The position numbers were made by a program, and so were the translations under genes. Shown here piece by piece: positions 26,051 to 34,806 of a stretch of 64,000 bases of DNA. Under the pieces are notes generated by a model, which did not search any database, was not told the DNA's origin, and saw only the letters and a program-made list of their open reading frames with translations. How positions within the stretch are numbered: position 1 is the stretch's first letter; every line of letters begins with the position of its first letter. Source of the DNA: an uncultured Oscillospiraceae bacterium (GTDB lineage Bacteria > Bacillota > Clostridia > Oscillospirales > Oscillospiraceae); contig CAJUKT010000048.1 in assembly GCA_910587255.1 (NCBI GenBank), positions 1 through 64,000 of the forward strand, given 5' to 3'.

Positions 26051-26079
26051 TTGACAAATGACGGTGGGAGGCGTACACT
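26051..26079 (+). promoter_or_regulatory. Promoter of the ABC importer operon
   Basis: TTGACA (26051-26056), a 17-base spacer and TACACT (26074-26079). The ~55-base leader contains a GGCGGCG/CGCCGCC hairpin before the ribosome site at 26118. Confidence 0.7.
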
Positions 26080-26132
26080 ATGAAAAGCGGCGGCGGACGC
26101 CGCCGACACCTGCAAATGGAGGAATGAAACAC

Positions 26133-27245
26133 ATGAAAATGAAAAAGTGGATCGCCTTGCTGCTGGCCTGCGTGATGGCGCTGAGCCTGATGGCCTGCAC
26201 CGGCGGAAAAGACCCCGACCCCACCAAGGAGCCCAGCCAGCCCAGCACTCCTGCTGAGAGCACTCCCCCCGAGTCCCAGCCCGCCGGCGACGGCGAGAAG
26301 AAGCCCGGGGACTACTCCGGCAAGCTGACCATCTACTCCCCCCATGACAGCGATCCCCTGAACGCGGGCGTCAAGATGTTTGAGGACAAGTATCCTAACG
26401 TTCAGGTGGACGTGGTGGCCGACGGCACCGGCAACCTGCTCAACCGCATCGCCGCCGAGTCCGCCTCCCCCATGGCCGACGTACTCTGGGGCGGCGGCGC
26501 CGACTCCCTGGCCGCCTACAAGGAGTACTTCCAGCCCTATAAGCCCTCCTGCATCGACCTGCTGGACTCCAGCCTGTATGATCCCGAGTACCTGTGGATC
26601 GGCGAGTCCCCCCTGCCCATGGTGTTCCTGATTAACACCGACCTGGTGGCCGAAGCCGACTTCCCCCAGACCTGGAAGGACCTGGCCGACCCCAAGTGGG
26701 AGGGTAAGATCGCCTTTGCCGACCCCGCCTCCTCCGGCTCCGCTTTCACCCAGCTGTGCACCATCCTGATGGACTACGGCAAGGCTGACGACGACTACGC
26801 CGGCGGCTGGGAGCTGGTGCAGAGCATGATCAAGAACCTGGTCATCCAGTCCGGCTCCTCCGGCGCCCACAAGAACGTGGACTCCGGCGAGTACCCCATC
26901 GGCATCACCCTGGAGAAGGCCGCCGTGCAGTATGACACCAGCGACGCCGGCCACCTGAAGATCGTCTACCCCACCGACGGCACCTCCGCGGTGCCCGACG
27001 GCGTGGCCATCGTCAAGGACTGCCCCAACCAGGAGCTGGCCGAGCTGTTCGTGGAGTTCGTGCTGTCCGCCGAGTGCCAGACCGCCCAGAATAAGGACTT
27101 CGGTCGCCGTCCCATCCGCAGCGACGTTACCCCCGAGGGCCTGCTGGCCCTGAGCGACTTCGCCATCATGACCTATAACTTCGACTACGCCGCCGCCAAC
27201 AAGGCCGACATCGTGGAGAAGTGGCAGGACACCCTGGTGGGCTGA
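26133..27245 (+). CDS. ABC transporter substrate-binding lipoprotein, AfuA/FbpA-like
   Basis: A lipoprotein signal with lipobox LMAC (Cys21) is followed by a Pro/Ser/Glu linker and a periplasmic-binding fold of the ferric-iron/sugar-phosphate/aminoethylphosphonate group: LTIYSPHDSDPLNAG, DVVADGTGNLLNRIAAESA, DVLWGGGADSL and PQTWKDLADPKWEGKIAFAD. I chose the ATG at 26133, 10 bases from GGAGG; the ATG at 26124 is only 1 base from it. The two-Tyr iron site of FbpA is not evident, so iron is not certain. A HAD phosphatase downstream favours a phosphorylated substrate. That is inference. Confidence 0.8.
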   Translation: MKMKKWIALLLACVMALSLMACTGGKDPDPTKEPSQPSTPAESTPPESQPAGDGEKKPGDYSGKLTIYSPHDSDPLNAGVKMFEDKYPNVQVDVVADGTGNLLNRIAAESASPMADVLWGGGADSLAAYKEYFQPYKPSCIDLLDSSLYDPEYLWIGESPLPMVFLINTDLVAEADFPQTWKDLADPKWEGKIAFADPASSGSAFTQLCTILMDYGKADDDYAGGWELVQSMIKNLVIQSGSSGAHKNVDSGEYPIGITLEKAAVQYDTSDAGHLKIVYPTDGTSAVPDGVAIVKDCPNQELAELFVEFVLSAECQTAQNKDFGRRPIRSDVTPEGLLALSDFAIMTYNFDYAAANKADIVEKWQDTLVG

Positions 27246-27316
27246 GCCACGTTTTATTGAAGGAAAAAGTGACCAAAAAGAATTTTTTCAGACCAACCCC
27301 TTAACGTTCCTTTACG

Positions 27317-27349
27317 AGGGCGCTCCGATTGACCTCGGGGCGCCCTCCA
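27317..27349 (+). promoter_or_regulatory. Intercistronic hairpin between binding protein and ATPase genes
   Basis: GAGGGCGC and GCGCCCTC form a strong stem without a following T-run. Such stems after binding-protein genes often stabilise the upstream mRNA and set a higher level of binding protein relative to the membrane components. Confidence 0.5.
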
Positions 27350-27378
27350 GTTATTCTAAAGAGAAGGAGCTGACTTCT

Positions 27379-28455
27379 ATGAGCCACGCTGTTATCATCA
27401 AAAATGCCGTGAAAAGGTATGGTGACTTCACCGCCGTCAACGGCATCAGCCTGAACATCGAGCAGGGGGAGTTCTTTACCCTGCTGGGTCCCTCCGGCTG
27501 TGGAAAAACCACCCTGCTGCGCATGATCGCCGGCTTCAATACGGTGGATGGGGGCGAGATCTGCTTTGACGAGCAGGTGATCAACACCCTGCCCGCCCAC
27601 AAGCGGGACATCGGCATGGTGTTCCAGAATTACGCCATATTCCCCCACCTGAACGTGGCGGACAACGTGGCCTATGGCCTGAAGGCCCGGAAGGTGCCCA
27701 AGGAGCAGATCATCCCCCGGGTGGACGAGGCGCTGAAAATGGTGCAGATAGACCAGCTCAAGGCCCGACAGCCCAACGAGCTGTCGGGCGGCCAGCAGCA
27801 GCGGGTGGCCCTGGCCCGCGCCTTCGTCATCGAGCCGGGGGTGCTGCTGATGGACGAGCCCCTGTCCAATCTGGACGCCAAGCTCCGGGTGCAGATGCGC
27901 ACCACCATCAAGAAGCTCCAGCGCCGGCTGGGCATTACCACCGTCTACGTCACCCACGACCAGGAAGAGGCCCTGGCCATCTCCGACCGCATCGCGGTCA
28001 TGAACCAGGGGAATATCATGCAGATCGGCAAGCCGGAGGAGATCTACCGCAAGCCCGCCAACCCCTTTGTCGCCAATTTCATCGGCGTGTCCAACTTCAT
28101 CGACTGCACCGTGGACGGCCAGGACCCCGCGTCCGCCACCGTCCACCTCCACGACGGCCACAGCTTCCAAATGCCCCTGCGCAAGCCCTACAGCGGCGAG
28201 GTTATCCTGTCCGCCCGGCCCGAGCAGCTGTTTTTCAGTGAGCAGGGCCTCCCCGGCAAGGTGAACATGTCCACCTTCCTGGGCGACTTCATCCAGTACG
28301 AGGTGGAGCTGTCCACCGGCCAGGTGCTGGAGCTCAACGAGTACACCAAGGACGTGGACGGCGCGAAAAACGATGGCGAGGAGGTACATCTCAGCTTTAA
28401 TCCCAAGCAGGTCAGCCTCTATCGGAAGGACACCGAGGAGGTGCTCTCATGCTGA
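27379..28455 (+). CDS. ABC transporter ATP-binding protein with TOBE domain
   Basis: This is a complete importer ATPase of the FbpC/PotA class. Walker A is GPSGCGKTT (~37-45), the Q-loop is MVFQNYAIFPH, the signature is LSGGQQQRVALARA (~136-149), Walker B is LLMDEPLSNLD and the switch His is in YVTHDQEEA. After residue ~240 a C-terminal regulatory TOBE-type domain follows (ILSARPEQLFF, FLGDFIQYEVELSTG). AGAAGGAG precedes the ATG. It overlaps the permease gene by 7 bases. Confidence 0.9.
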   Translation: MSHAVIIKNAVKRYGDFTAVNGISLNIEQGEFFTLLGPSGCGKTTLLRMIAGFNTVDGGEICFDEQVINTLPAHKRDIGMVFQNYAIFPHLNVADNVAYGLKARKVPKEQIIPRVDEALKMVQIDQLKARQPNELSGGQQQRVALARAFVIEPGVLLMDEPLSNLDAKLRVQMRTTIKKLQRRLGITTVYVTHDQEEALAISDRIAVMNQGNIMQIGKPEEIYRKPANPFVANFIGVSNFIDCTVDGQDPASATVHLHDGHSFQMPLRKPYSGEVILSARPEQLFFSEQGLPGKVNMSTFLGDFIQYEVELSTGQVLELNEYTKDVDGAKNDGEEVHLSFNPKQVSLYRKDTEEVLSC

Positions 28456-30146
28456 AGAGCAAGGACGGCCAGCCCTTCTACAAGGATTTCTGGTTCTGGG
28501 TAAAAATCCTGATTTTCGCGGTGTTTCTGCTGTTTCTGGTCTACCCCTTCTCCACCCTGGTGATCAACAGCTTCTTCTCCGGCAAGGAGGAGGGCTTCAC
28601 CTTTTACAATTTTAACCGCTTCTTCTCCAAAAAATATTACTATCAGGCCCTGGGCAACAGCCTGAAGGTCAGCTTGGTGCCCACCATCACCAGCATTCTC
28701 ATCGGCGTGCCCATGGCGTACCTGATGACCCGCTTTAACATCGCGGGCAAGACCTTCTGGCATGTCATCATCATCCTCTCCCTCATGTGCCCGCCCTTTC
28801 TGGGCGCGTACAGCTGGATCATCCTGTTCGGCAACGCCGGCGTGGTGACCCAGTGGCTGACTAACCTGCTGGGCTTCCAGATGCCCAGCATCTACGGCAT
28901 GGGGGGCATCTGCGCGGTGTTCACCCTCAAGCTCTTCCCCTACGTCTACCTCTATGTATCCGGGGCCATGGGCTCCATTGACCGCTCGGTGGAGGAGTGC
29001 GCGGAGAACCTGGGCTCGGGCAAGCTGCGCCGCCTGCTCACCGTCACCATCCCCGTGGTCATGCCCTCCATCGCTGCGGGCGCCCTGATGGTGTTCATGA
29101 CTGCCCTGGCCGACTTCGGCACCCCGGGCATCCTGGCCGGCGGCGACTTCCGCACCCTGCCGGTGCTGATCTTTAACGAGTATCTCAGCGAGACCGGCGG
29201 CAACGCCAACTTGGCCAGCGCCATCTCCATGATCATCGTGGTCATCTCCTTGGTCATCCTGTTCTTGCAGAAGTGGTGGGTGGCCCGGAAGAACTACACC
29301 ATGTCCGCCCTGCGTCCCCCCGAAATCGCCCAGTACCACGGCTGGAAGCGGTTTCTCGTGACTCTGCCGGTGGCCGTGGTCAGTCTGGTGTCCTTCCTGC
29401 CCCAGGTCATCGTCATCTTCTGCTCCTTTGTCAAGACCAACTACTCCAACTTCGTCTTTTCCGAGGGCTTCACCCTGGAGCACTATCAGGAGCTGGGCCG
29501 CAGCCTGGCCACCAATATCCGCAACTCCTTCGTGTTCTCCACCGTGGCTATCCTCTTTATCCTGGTGCTGGGCATACTCATGTCCTATGTCATCGTCCGC
29601 CGCCGGGGCAGGACCGGCGGCGCCCTGGACATGCTGATGATGGCCCCCTACGTCATCCCCGGCTCGGTGCTGGGCCTGTGCTACATCGTGGCCTTCAACA
29701 ACCTGGGCAAGACCCCCGACGGCACGGTTATCAAGCTCACCGGCACCGCCTCCATCATCATCATCGCCATGATTATCCGTAAGCTGCCCTACACCGTCCG
29801 CTCGGGCAGCGCCTTCCTGATGCAGATGGACCCCAGCGTGGAGGAGGCGTCCATCAACCTGGGCGTGTCCCCCATGAAGACCTTCGTCAAGGTCACCGCA
29901 CGGCTGATGCTGCCCGGCGTGCTGTCCGGGGCCATCATCAGCTGGGTCACCTGCATCAATGAGCTGTCCACCTCCATCATGCTGTACACCGGCAAGACGG
30001 CCACCATGACCATCGCCAGCTATACCAATATCGTGCGCAACTCGGTGGGCACTGCGGCCTCCCTGGCCTCTATTTTGACCGTCACCAGCGGCATTTTGCT
30101 CATTGTGGTGTTCAAGGCCAGCAAGGGGAAGGTGTCCATCGTATGA
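28449..30146 (+). CDS. ABC transporter permease, two fused domains
   Basis: The 565-residue protein contains about twelve membrane helices in two BPD_transp domains. Each has a coupling (EAA) loop: EECAENLGSGKLRRLLTVTI near 180 and EEASINLGVSPMKTFVKVTA near 460. The fused form is typical of the FbpB/AfuB group, where one chain supplies both halves of the channel. It overlaps the ATPase gene upstream and the HAD gene downstream (ATGA), so all are co-translated. Confidence 0.88.
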   Translation: MLKSKDGQPFYKDFWFWVKILIFAVFLLFLVYPFSTLVINSFFSGKEEGFTFYNFNRFFSKKYYYQALGNSLKVSLVPTITSILIGVPMAYLMTRFNIAGKTFWHVIIILSLMCPPFLGAYSWIILFGNAGVVTQWLTNLLGFQMPSIYGMGGICAVFTLKLFPYVYLYVSGAMGSIDRSVEECAENLGSGKLRRLLTVTIPVVMPSIAAGALMVFMTALADFGTPGILAGGDFRTLPVLIFNEYLSETGGNANLASAISMIIVVISLVILFLQKWWVARKNYTMSALRPPEIAQYHGWKRFLVTLPVAVVSLVSFLPQVIVIFCSFVKTNYSNFVFSEGFTLEHYQELGRSLATNIRNSFVFSTVAILFILVLGILMSYVIVRRRGRTGGALDMLMMAPYVIPGSVLGLCYIVAFNNLGKTPDGTVIKLTGTASIIIIAMIIRKLPYTVRSGSAFLMQMDPSVEEASINLGVSPMKTFVKVTARLMLPGVLSGAIISWVTCINELSTSIMLYTGKTATMTIASYTNIVRNSVGTAASLASILTVTSGILLIVVFKASKGKVSIV

Positions 30147-30760
30147 TCAAAAACATTGTATTCGACATGGGCGGGGTGCTCATCAGCTTCGATGCCCAGC
30201 GCTACACCGCCCGCTTCGTCCCCAACCCGGCGGACTATGAGCTCATCCGCCGGGAGCTGTTCCGTTCGGTGGAGTGGATCCGCATGGACCGGGGCTCCAT
30301 CACCGACGAGCAGGCTGTGTCCAGCGTCTGCCGCCGCCTGCCGGAGCGGCTGCACCGGGCGGTGCGGGATATCCTGGACAACTGGCACCGGGACATCCCC
30401 CCTCTGGACGGCGTTTATGATCTGGTGAAAGAGCTCAAGGACAAGGGCTACGGCATCTATCTGCTGTCCAACACCTGCTCCCGGTTCCACACCTTCCGCG
30501 AGAACATCCCCGCCCTGCGCTTTTTCGACGGGGAATTTATCTCCGCCGACTGCCACCTGGTCAAGCCGGAGCCGGGGATCTACCTTCGGTTCCTGGAGCA
30601 GTTCCGCCTGCGGTCGGAGGAGTGCGTGTTCATCGACGACGTGCCCCTCAACATCGAGGCCGCCATCCGCTGCGGCTTTTCCGGCGTCGTCTACCACAAC
30701 GACCCCGCCCGGCTGCGGCGGGAGCTGCGGGAGCTGGGCGTGGAGGCGGACAATTTGTAA
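30143..30760 (+). CDS. HAD-superfamily phosphatase (subfamily IA)
   Basis: Motif I is FDMGGVLISFD (the nucleophile Asp8 is present; the second acidic residue is replaced by Gly, as in a subset with GGV), motif II is LLSNTCSRFH, motif III is the Lys in LVKPEPGIY, and motif IV is FIDDVPLNIEAA. The 205-residue size and helical cap (~16-80) fit the alpha-D-glucose-1-phosphate/haloacid group. Overlap with the permease stop makes it part of the transporter operon, suggesting that the imported compound carries a phosphate. The substrate is inferred only. Confidence 0.8.
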   Translation: MIKNIVFDMGGVLISFDAQRYTARFVPNPADYELIRRELFRSVEWIRMDRGSITDEQAVSSVCRRLPERLHRAVRDILDNWHRDIPPLDGVYDLVKELKDKGYGIYLLSNTCSRFHTFRENIPALRFFDGEFISADCHLVKPEPGIYLRFLEQFRLRSEECVFIDDVPLNIEAAIRCGFSGVVYHNDPARLRRELRELGVEADNL

Positions 30761-30769
30761 CTCCATCCG

Positions 30770-30806
30770 GGGAAGGGCCGCGAAAACGGCCCTTCCCTCT
30801 TCTCTT
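30770..30806 (+). terminator. Terminator of the ABC-HAD operon
   Basis: GGGAAGGGCCG and CGGCCCTTCCC form an 11-bp stem with a 6-base loop, followed by a pyrimidine-rich TCTTCTCTT. Confidence 0.8.
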
Positions 30807-30871
30807 GGAAGGATATTAAAACTTTTAAGGGAACCTTTCAAAAAACTTAACCCTTTCCCGGCAAAAACGCC

Positions 30872-30900
30872 TTGCAAAACGCCAGTGCGCATGATATCAT
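30872..30900 (+). promoter_or_regulatory. Promoter of the DUF2752 gene
   Basis: TTGCAA (30872-30877), a 17-base spacer and TATCAT (30895-30900), about 57 bases before the ATG at 30957. Confidence 0.55.
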
Positions 30901-30956
30901 CAAAACCATCACAGGACCACGCCGCGCACGCCGCCGGTCCTTTGCGGGGGGCGCTT

Positions 30957-31349
30957 ATGAACCGAAGAGACATATCCGCCCTGGCCGGCATCGCCCTGCT
31001 CTATGTCGCGCTGGAGGCGTTCGGGGTCACCTGCCCCATCCGCTTCCTCACGGGGATCTCCTGCGCGGGCTGCGGCATGAGCCGGGCGTGGCTGTCCCTG
31101 CTGCGGCTGGATCTGGCGGGCGCGGTCTATTACCATCCCCTGTTCTGGCTGCCCGTCCCCGCCGCGGCGCTGCTGCTGCGCCGCAGGCTGCCGAAGCGCG
31201 TCTTTGCGGTGGGACTTACCCTGTGCGGCGTGCTATTCATTCTTGTTTATTTCATCCGCCTGGCAATGCCCGGGGAAATCGTCGTCTTCGCCCCTCAGGA
31301 GGGGCTCGTCTGGCGGCTGCTCTCCGGTCTTGCCGGCGGCTTGGGATAA
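30957..31349 (+). CDS. DUF2752 membrane protein
   Basis: The 130-residue protein carries the DUF2752 signature CPIRFLTGISCAGCGMSRAW near residues 27-46, with three cysteines, and LDLAGAVYYHPLFW, then basic loops and two more hydrophobic stretches. The family is found in many bacteria and its function is unknown. I place the start at 30957 because the upstream in-frame ATG at 30885 overlaps the -10 region. It lies 30 bases ahead of the DUF4234 gene and is probably co-transcribed. Confidence 0.7.
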   Translation: MNRRDISALAGIALLYVALEAFGVTCPIRFLTGISCAGCGMSRAWLSLLRLDLAGAVYYHPLFWLPVPAAALLLRRRLPKRVFAVGLTLCGVLFILVYFIRLAMPGEIVVFAPQEGLVWRLLSGLAGGLG

Positions 31350-31379
31350 AATCTGACAAGAGAGAAGGGAAGTACTCTT

Positions 31380-32591
31380 ATGAAGTGTTGGAAATGCGGA
31401 AACGAAACTGTCCCGGGCGCGCGGTTCTGCAACGTATGCGGTGCGGACCTGTCCCAGGCTCCTCAGGGCCAGCCCGGCGCTCCCACCCCTCCGCCGCCTC
31501 CGCCGCCTCCGCCGCAGCAGGACCCCTGGAACACCAGCCCCAGCGGAAACGAGATGGTTCTGAAGGTATTTGCCGCCGTGTGCGCCGTACTCTACGGCGT
31601 ATCTGCCATTCGTTATGTATTCAACGTCCTGGGCGGCGTACTGAACCTCCTTCGGTTCCATTTTGGCATCCTCTCGCCGGTATACCTGGTGCTCAACGGC
31701 CTCACTGCGGCCCTGTGCGTGTGGATGGCAATTGTGTCCATCATGTTCGTCATGCGCCGCACCCCTCAGAACACCGACGGGCTGCTCCTCCTCCTGGCCG
31801 GCGGCGGGGTTGGCCTAGTGGCAGTGCGGCTGTGCAGCACACTGCTCACCGCCCTGTTCAACTCCTATAGCTTCCCCAACGCCGCCCTGAGCTCCCTCTT
31901 CCTGTGGATTCTGGGCGCGGCCGCAGCCGTGGCCGGCATGTATGCCATCCTGCGTTTCCTGCTGGGTGAGAATCCCCTGGTGGGCAAGGACAAGGACGTT
32001 CTCGCCCAGGAGGTGCGCGACACCATCAATAACCTCACCCAGACCGCCAACGAGGCCGCCCAGGGCGCCAAGGCCAACTGGGACGCCCAGCAGCAGGCCA
32101 AGCAGGAGCAGCAGGCCCAGTGGGCCCAGCAGAGCGCCCAGTATCAGGCTACCCCCGGCCAGCCCGTTCCCCCGCCCATGGGCTACGCCCCCTACCGCCT
32201 CAAGGCCGACCGCAGCCTGGTGGCCTACATCCTGCTCAATTTCATCACCTGCGGGATTTATGGCTGGTACTTCCTGTACGCCCTGGCCCGCGATGTGAAC
32301 GCCGTGTGCGCGGGGGACGGCAAGACCACTCCCGGTCTGGCCAAGTTCATCCTGCTCAGCTTTATCACCTGCGGAATTTACAGCTTCTTCTGGTATTACA
32401 GCCTGGGCAACCGTCTGGCGGCCAACGCCCCCCGGTACGGCCTGAACTTCCAGGAGAACGGCACAACCGTCCTGCTGTGGCTGGTTCTGGGCTCCATGCT
32501 GTGCGGCATCGGTCCTTTCATCGCCATGCACATCATCATTAAGAATAGCAACGATCTGTGCGGCGCTTACAACTACCAGCACGGCATCTGA
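31380..32591 (+). CDS. Zinc-ribbon multi-TM protein with DUF4234 domain
   Basis: The N-terminus is a double-Cys zinc ribbon (MKCWKCGNETVPGARFCNVC), then a run of prolines. Three or four membrane helices lie at ~60-190, and a Gln/Ala-rich coiled stretch (ANWDAQQQAKQEQQAQWAQQ) at ~230-255. The C-terminal DUF4234 domain starts at DRSLVAYILLNFITCGIYGW and repeats its core as KFILLSFITCGIYSFFWYY, so the domain is built of two related halves. The function of DUF4234 is unknown. A membrane sensor or scaffold is possible. Confidence 0.75.
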   Translation: MKCWKCGNETVPGARFCNVCGADLSQAPQGQPGAPTPPPPPPPPPQQDPWNTSPSGNEMVLKVFAAVCAVLYGVSAIRYVFNVLGGVLNLLRFHFGILSPVYLVLNGLTAALCVWMAIVSIMFVMRRTPQNTDGLLLLLAGGGVGLVAVRLCSTLLTALFNSYSFPNAALSSLFLWILGAAAAVAGMYAILRFLLGENPLVGKDKDVLAQEVRDTINNLTQTANEAAQGAKANWDAQQQAKQEQQAQWAQQSAQYQATPGQPVPPPMGYAPYRLKADRSLVAYILLNFITCGIYGWYFLYALARDVNAVCAGDGKTTPGLAKFILLSFITCGIYSFFWYYSLGNRLAANAPRYGLNFQENGTTVLLWLVLGSMLCGIGPFIAMHIIIKNSNDLCGAYNYQHGI

Positions 32592-32604
32592 TCCCCAACG
32601 GCAG

Positions 32605-32638
32605 CGGGCCGGGCTCCTAAAAGGAGCCCGGCCCGTTT
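32605..32638 (+). terminator. Terminator of the DUF2752-DUF4234 operon
   Basis: CGGGCCGGGCTCC and GGAGCCCGGCCCG form a 13-bp stem with loop TAAAA, followed by TTTCATCC. Confidence 0.85.
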
Positions 32639-32656
32639 CATCCCCCTGGCGGCAAG

Positions 32657-32686
32657 AAAAAGCGGCGGACTGCGCCGCCGCTTTTT
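32657..32686. terminator. Second, bidirectional hairpin before the hydrolase gene
   Basis: AAAAAGCGGCGG and CCGCCGCTTTTT form a symmetric stem between two convergent genes. On the minus strand it terminates the SleB-like gene ending at 32708. Confidence 0.8.
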
Positions 32687-32707
32687 CATCTCGCTTGTCT
32701 TGCCCGC

Positions 32708-33793
32708 TCACTCGTAGAAGGCGTGGTCGCCGATGGTGGCCACATAGGTCCTGGTCTTTGCGGCGTAGCTCTTCAGTCCCGCCGCGTTGAAAAACAGGGC
32801 GGTGGGCAGCACCTGGGCCCCGTCCATCACCATCTTGGCCGCCGCTACCGACTCCTCGTTGGGCTCACGGTAAATAGAGCCGGTGGCCGCCGGGGTAAAC
32901 TGGTTCTTCTGGAACAGCACCTCATAGATGGTATCCGGGAACCGGGGGTGGTTCAGACGGTTCATCACCACATTGCCCACGGCGATCTTACCCTCCAGGG
33001 ATTGGTTTCCGCTCTCCGCATTGATGATGCGGGCCAGCCAATACAGCGTATCGTTATTGTAGGTCTCCCAGCCCGCGTCCAGATAGGGCTGTGCGCCCGG
33101 CTGCCGCGTCAGCACGACCACGTCGTTCTCCGCGTCGAAATCCACATTCACGTTGAACACCTTGGCCAGCACGCGGATGGGGGCGGCTACGCAGCCGTTG
33201 ATTTCAATCAGCCCATCTCCGGCATAGAGGTAGCGGTCGTTGGCCACCAGATACTGCTCGCCCTCCACCGCCACCATGTTCAGGTCGTCCATCACCACGT
33301 TGGCGGCCACCGGAGCGTCTGTGACCGCCGGGACGGGCTCTTCTTCGCCCATGCCGTCCACCGGCTGCTGGGTCTCGTCCGGGGTCATCCAGAGCCCATC
33401 TTCAGCGGCCTGCATCTGGGCCGCCTCCACGGTCTTCTGGAATTCCTCGCTCATGGACTCGCCCTGCGCGGGAATCTCCACCACCTCCACCACCGCAGAG
33501 GCGTTGACCCGGACCACTCCGTCCTCCTCCTCCACCATGGCCTCGGCGTCCATCATGGACACAAAGGAATTCACCGTCGCATAGCACACACCGTCGCGGA
33601 TCTCATACTCCACTGTAAAGACTGGCTCACCATCCAGGCAGATGGCGTTTTGCACCTCCTCAATTTCCTGGCTAACCTCGGGAAAAGGCTCCTCCACGGC
33701 AGGCGGGTCTGCCGGAGCCGCGGCCAGCGCGGGCAGGATAAGGCTCACGACAGCGAGGATGGCCAGAAGGGAACTGGCTGCTCGTTTTTTCAT
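32708..33793 (-). CDS. SleB-like cell-wall hydrolase, exported (paralog 1)
   Basis: A signal peptide (MKKRAASSLLAILAVVSLIL, cleavage after AAA) is followed by a linker and a copper-amine-oxidase-N-like stalk region containing YLYAGDGLIEINGCVAAPIR and VLTRQPGAQP. The C-terminal ~120 residues are a SleB/hydrolase_2 domain: YWLARIINAESGNQSLEGKI with the catalytic Glu, AVGNVVMNRLNHPRFPD, and FTPAATGSIYREPNEES. SleB enzymes cleave peptidoglycan; family members act in spore germination or vegetative wall turnover. Its promoter region carries a WalR-type box. A paralog lies directly upstream. Confidence 0.85.
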   Translation of the reverse strand: MKKRAASSLLAILAVVSLILPALAAAPADPPAVEEPFPEVSQEIEEVQNAICLDGEPVFTVEYEIRDGVCYATVNSFVSMMDAEAMVEEEDGVVRVNASAVVEVVEIPAQGESMSEEFQKTVEAAQMQAAEDGLWMTPDETQQPVDGMGEEEPVPAVTDAPVAANVVMDDLNMVAVEGEQYLVANDRYLYAGDGLIEINGCVAAPIRVLAKVFNVNVDFDAENDVVVLTRQPGAQPYLDAGWETYNNDTLYWLARIINAESGNQSLEGKIAVGNVVMNRLNHPRFPDTIYEVLFQKNQFTPAATGSIYREPNEESVAAAKMVMDGAQVLPTALFFNAAGLKSYAAKTRTYVATIGDHAFYE

Positions 33794-33827
33794 GAAATCT
33801 CTCCTTAATTACAATTTGTTCTCAAAT

Positions 33828-33844
33828 TGTAACCACATTGTAAC
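33828..33844 (+). promoter_or_regulatory. WalR(YycF)-type box upstream of hydrolase paralog 1
   Basis: TGTAAC (33828-33833), five bases, TGTAAC (33839-33844). This matches the established WalR consensus TGTWAH-N5-TGTWAH. It stands 35-51 bases ahead of the start codon of a cell-wall hydrolase, the class of gene WalR controls in other Bacillota. Confidence 0.65.
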
Positions 33845-33978
33845 TTATTCAAAACCGTTTTGCAACCTTTTGAAGTCAGCAAAATAGCCGAACCTCTTTT
33901 GCCAAGAGGCCCAGCTATTGTGCAAACTATACAGTTTCTCTCTGTTTCTCTAAAATATGACTGGAATTTTTTGGGGTG

Positions 33979-34782
33979 CTATTCGTAAAACCAATGGCAG
34001 CCGATGGTGGTCACATAGGTGCGGTTCTCCATGGTCCAGTGGTTGTCGGTGAGCTCCGGGGCAATAAAATACAGGCTGTTCCCCGCCGCCCGGGCGCCGT
34101 CCAGCACCAGCTTTGCCGCCAGCAGGCTCTCCTGGGTGGGCTCGTCGTAGACGGTGCCGTTGGCCACCGGGGTAAACTGCACCCCCCACTTTCGGTCAAA
34201 GATCACCTCCCGCACGGTGTTGGGGAACTCGTCGCTGCACACCCGGTTGAGCACCACCGTGCCCACCGCCAGCTTGCCCAGCAGGGGCTCCCCCCTGCTC
34301 TCGGCGGAGATGATGCGGGCCATCCAGTACAGGTCCTCCTGCGTATAGGGCTGCTTTTCCGGCCTTCCGCTCCCCGGGGTGAGCATTACGCCCTTGCCGG
34401 CGCTCCACTCCACCTCGCCGCCCAGGGCCCGGGCCAGCGCCCGGATGGGCACCAGGGTACTGCCCTTCTCCAGCCGGACCCCGTGGGGTATGTACAGCGC
34501 CCGTCCGTTTACCGTCAGCCACTGTTCCCCCGGCTTGGCGGACAGGGTAAGCCCTGCCCCCCGCACCCAGGCGGTCCCGTCCTCCCAGGTCACGGCGGCG
34601 TCCGGCGAGAGCACATTGGCCACCGCCCGCAGGGACACATAGGTGGTGCCCTCCTCCACCAGCCGGGCCTGGGCCTGGGACCACAGGTTTTGCCCATTGA
34701 CGGACAGCACATCCGCCGCTGACGCGGGGACAACCAGCGCCGCCGCCAGCGCCAGCCCCGCAACTGCTTGCTTCATTTTCAT
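33979..34782 (-). CDS. SleB-like cell-wall hydrolase, exported (paralog 2)
   Basis: This has the same plan as paralog 1 but is shorter (267 residues). The signal peptide cleaves after ASA (~residue 22), and a copper-amine-oxidase-N-like domain follows (GTTYVSLRAVANVLSPDAAV, TLVPIRALARALGGEVEWS). The SleB domain starts at LYWMARIISAESRGEPLLGK with AVGTVVLNRVCSDEFPN and QFTPVANGTVYDEPTQES. The two genes end with nearly the same string (TTIGCHWFYE here, ATIGDHAFYE in paralog 1), so they arose by duplication. Triple WalR-type half-sites lie upstream. Confidence 0.85.
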   Translation of the reverse strand: MKMKQAVAGLALAAALVVPASAADVLSVNGQNLWSQAQARLVEEGTTYVSLRAVANVLSPDAAVTWEDGTAWVRGAGLTLSAKPGEQWLTVNGRALYIPHGVRLEKGSTLVPIRALARALGGEVEWSAGKGVMLTPGSGRPEKQPYTQEDLYWMARIISAESRGEPLLGKLAVGTVVLNRVCSDEFPNTVREVIFDRKWGVQFTPVANGTVYDEPTQESLLAAKLVLDGARAAGNSLYFIAPELTDNHWTMENRTYVTTIGCHWFYE

Positions 34783-34806
34783 CTCTTGTCACTCCTTGGG
34801 GTTGGT

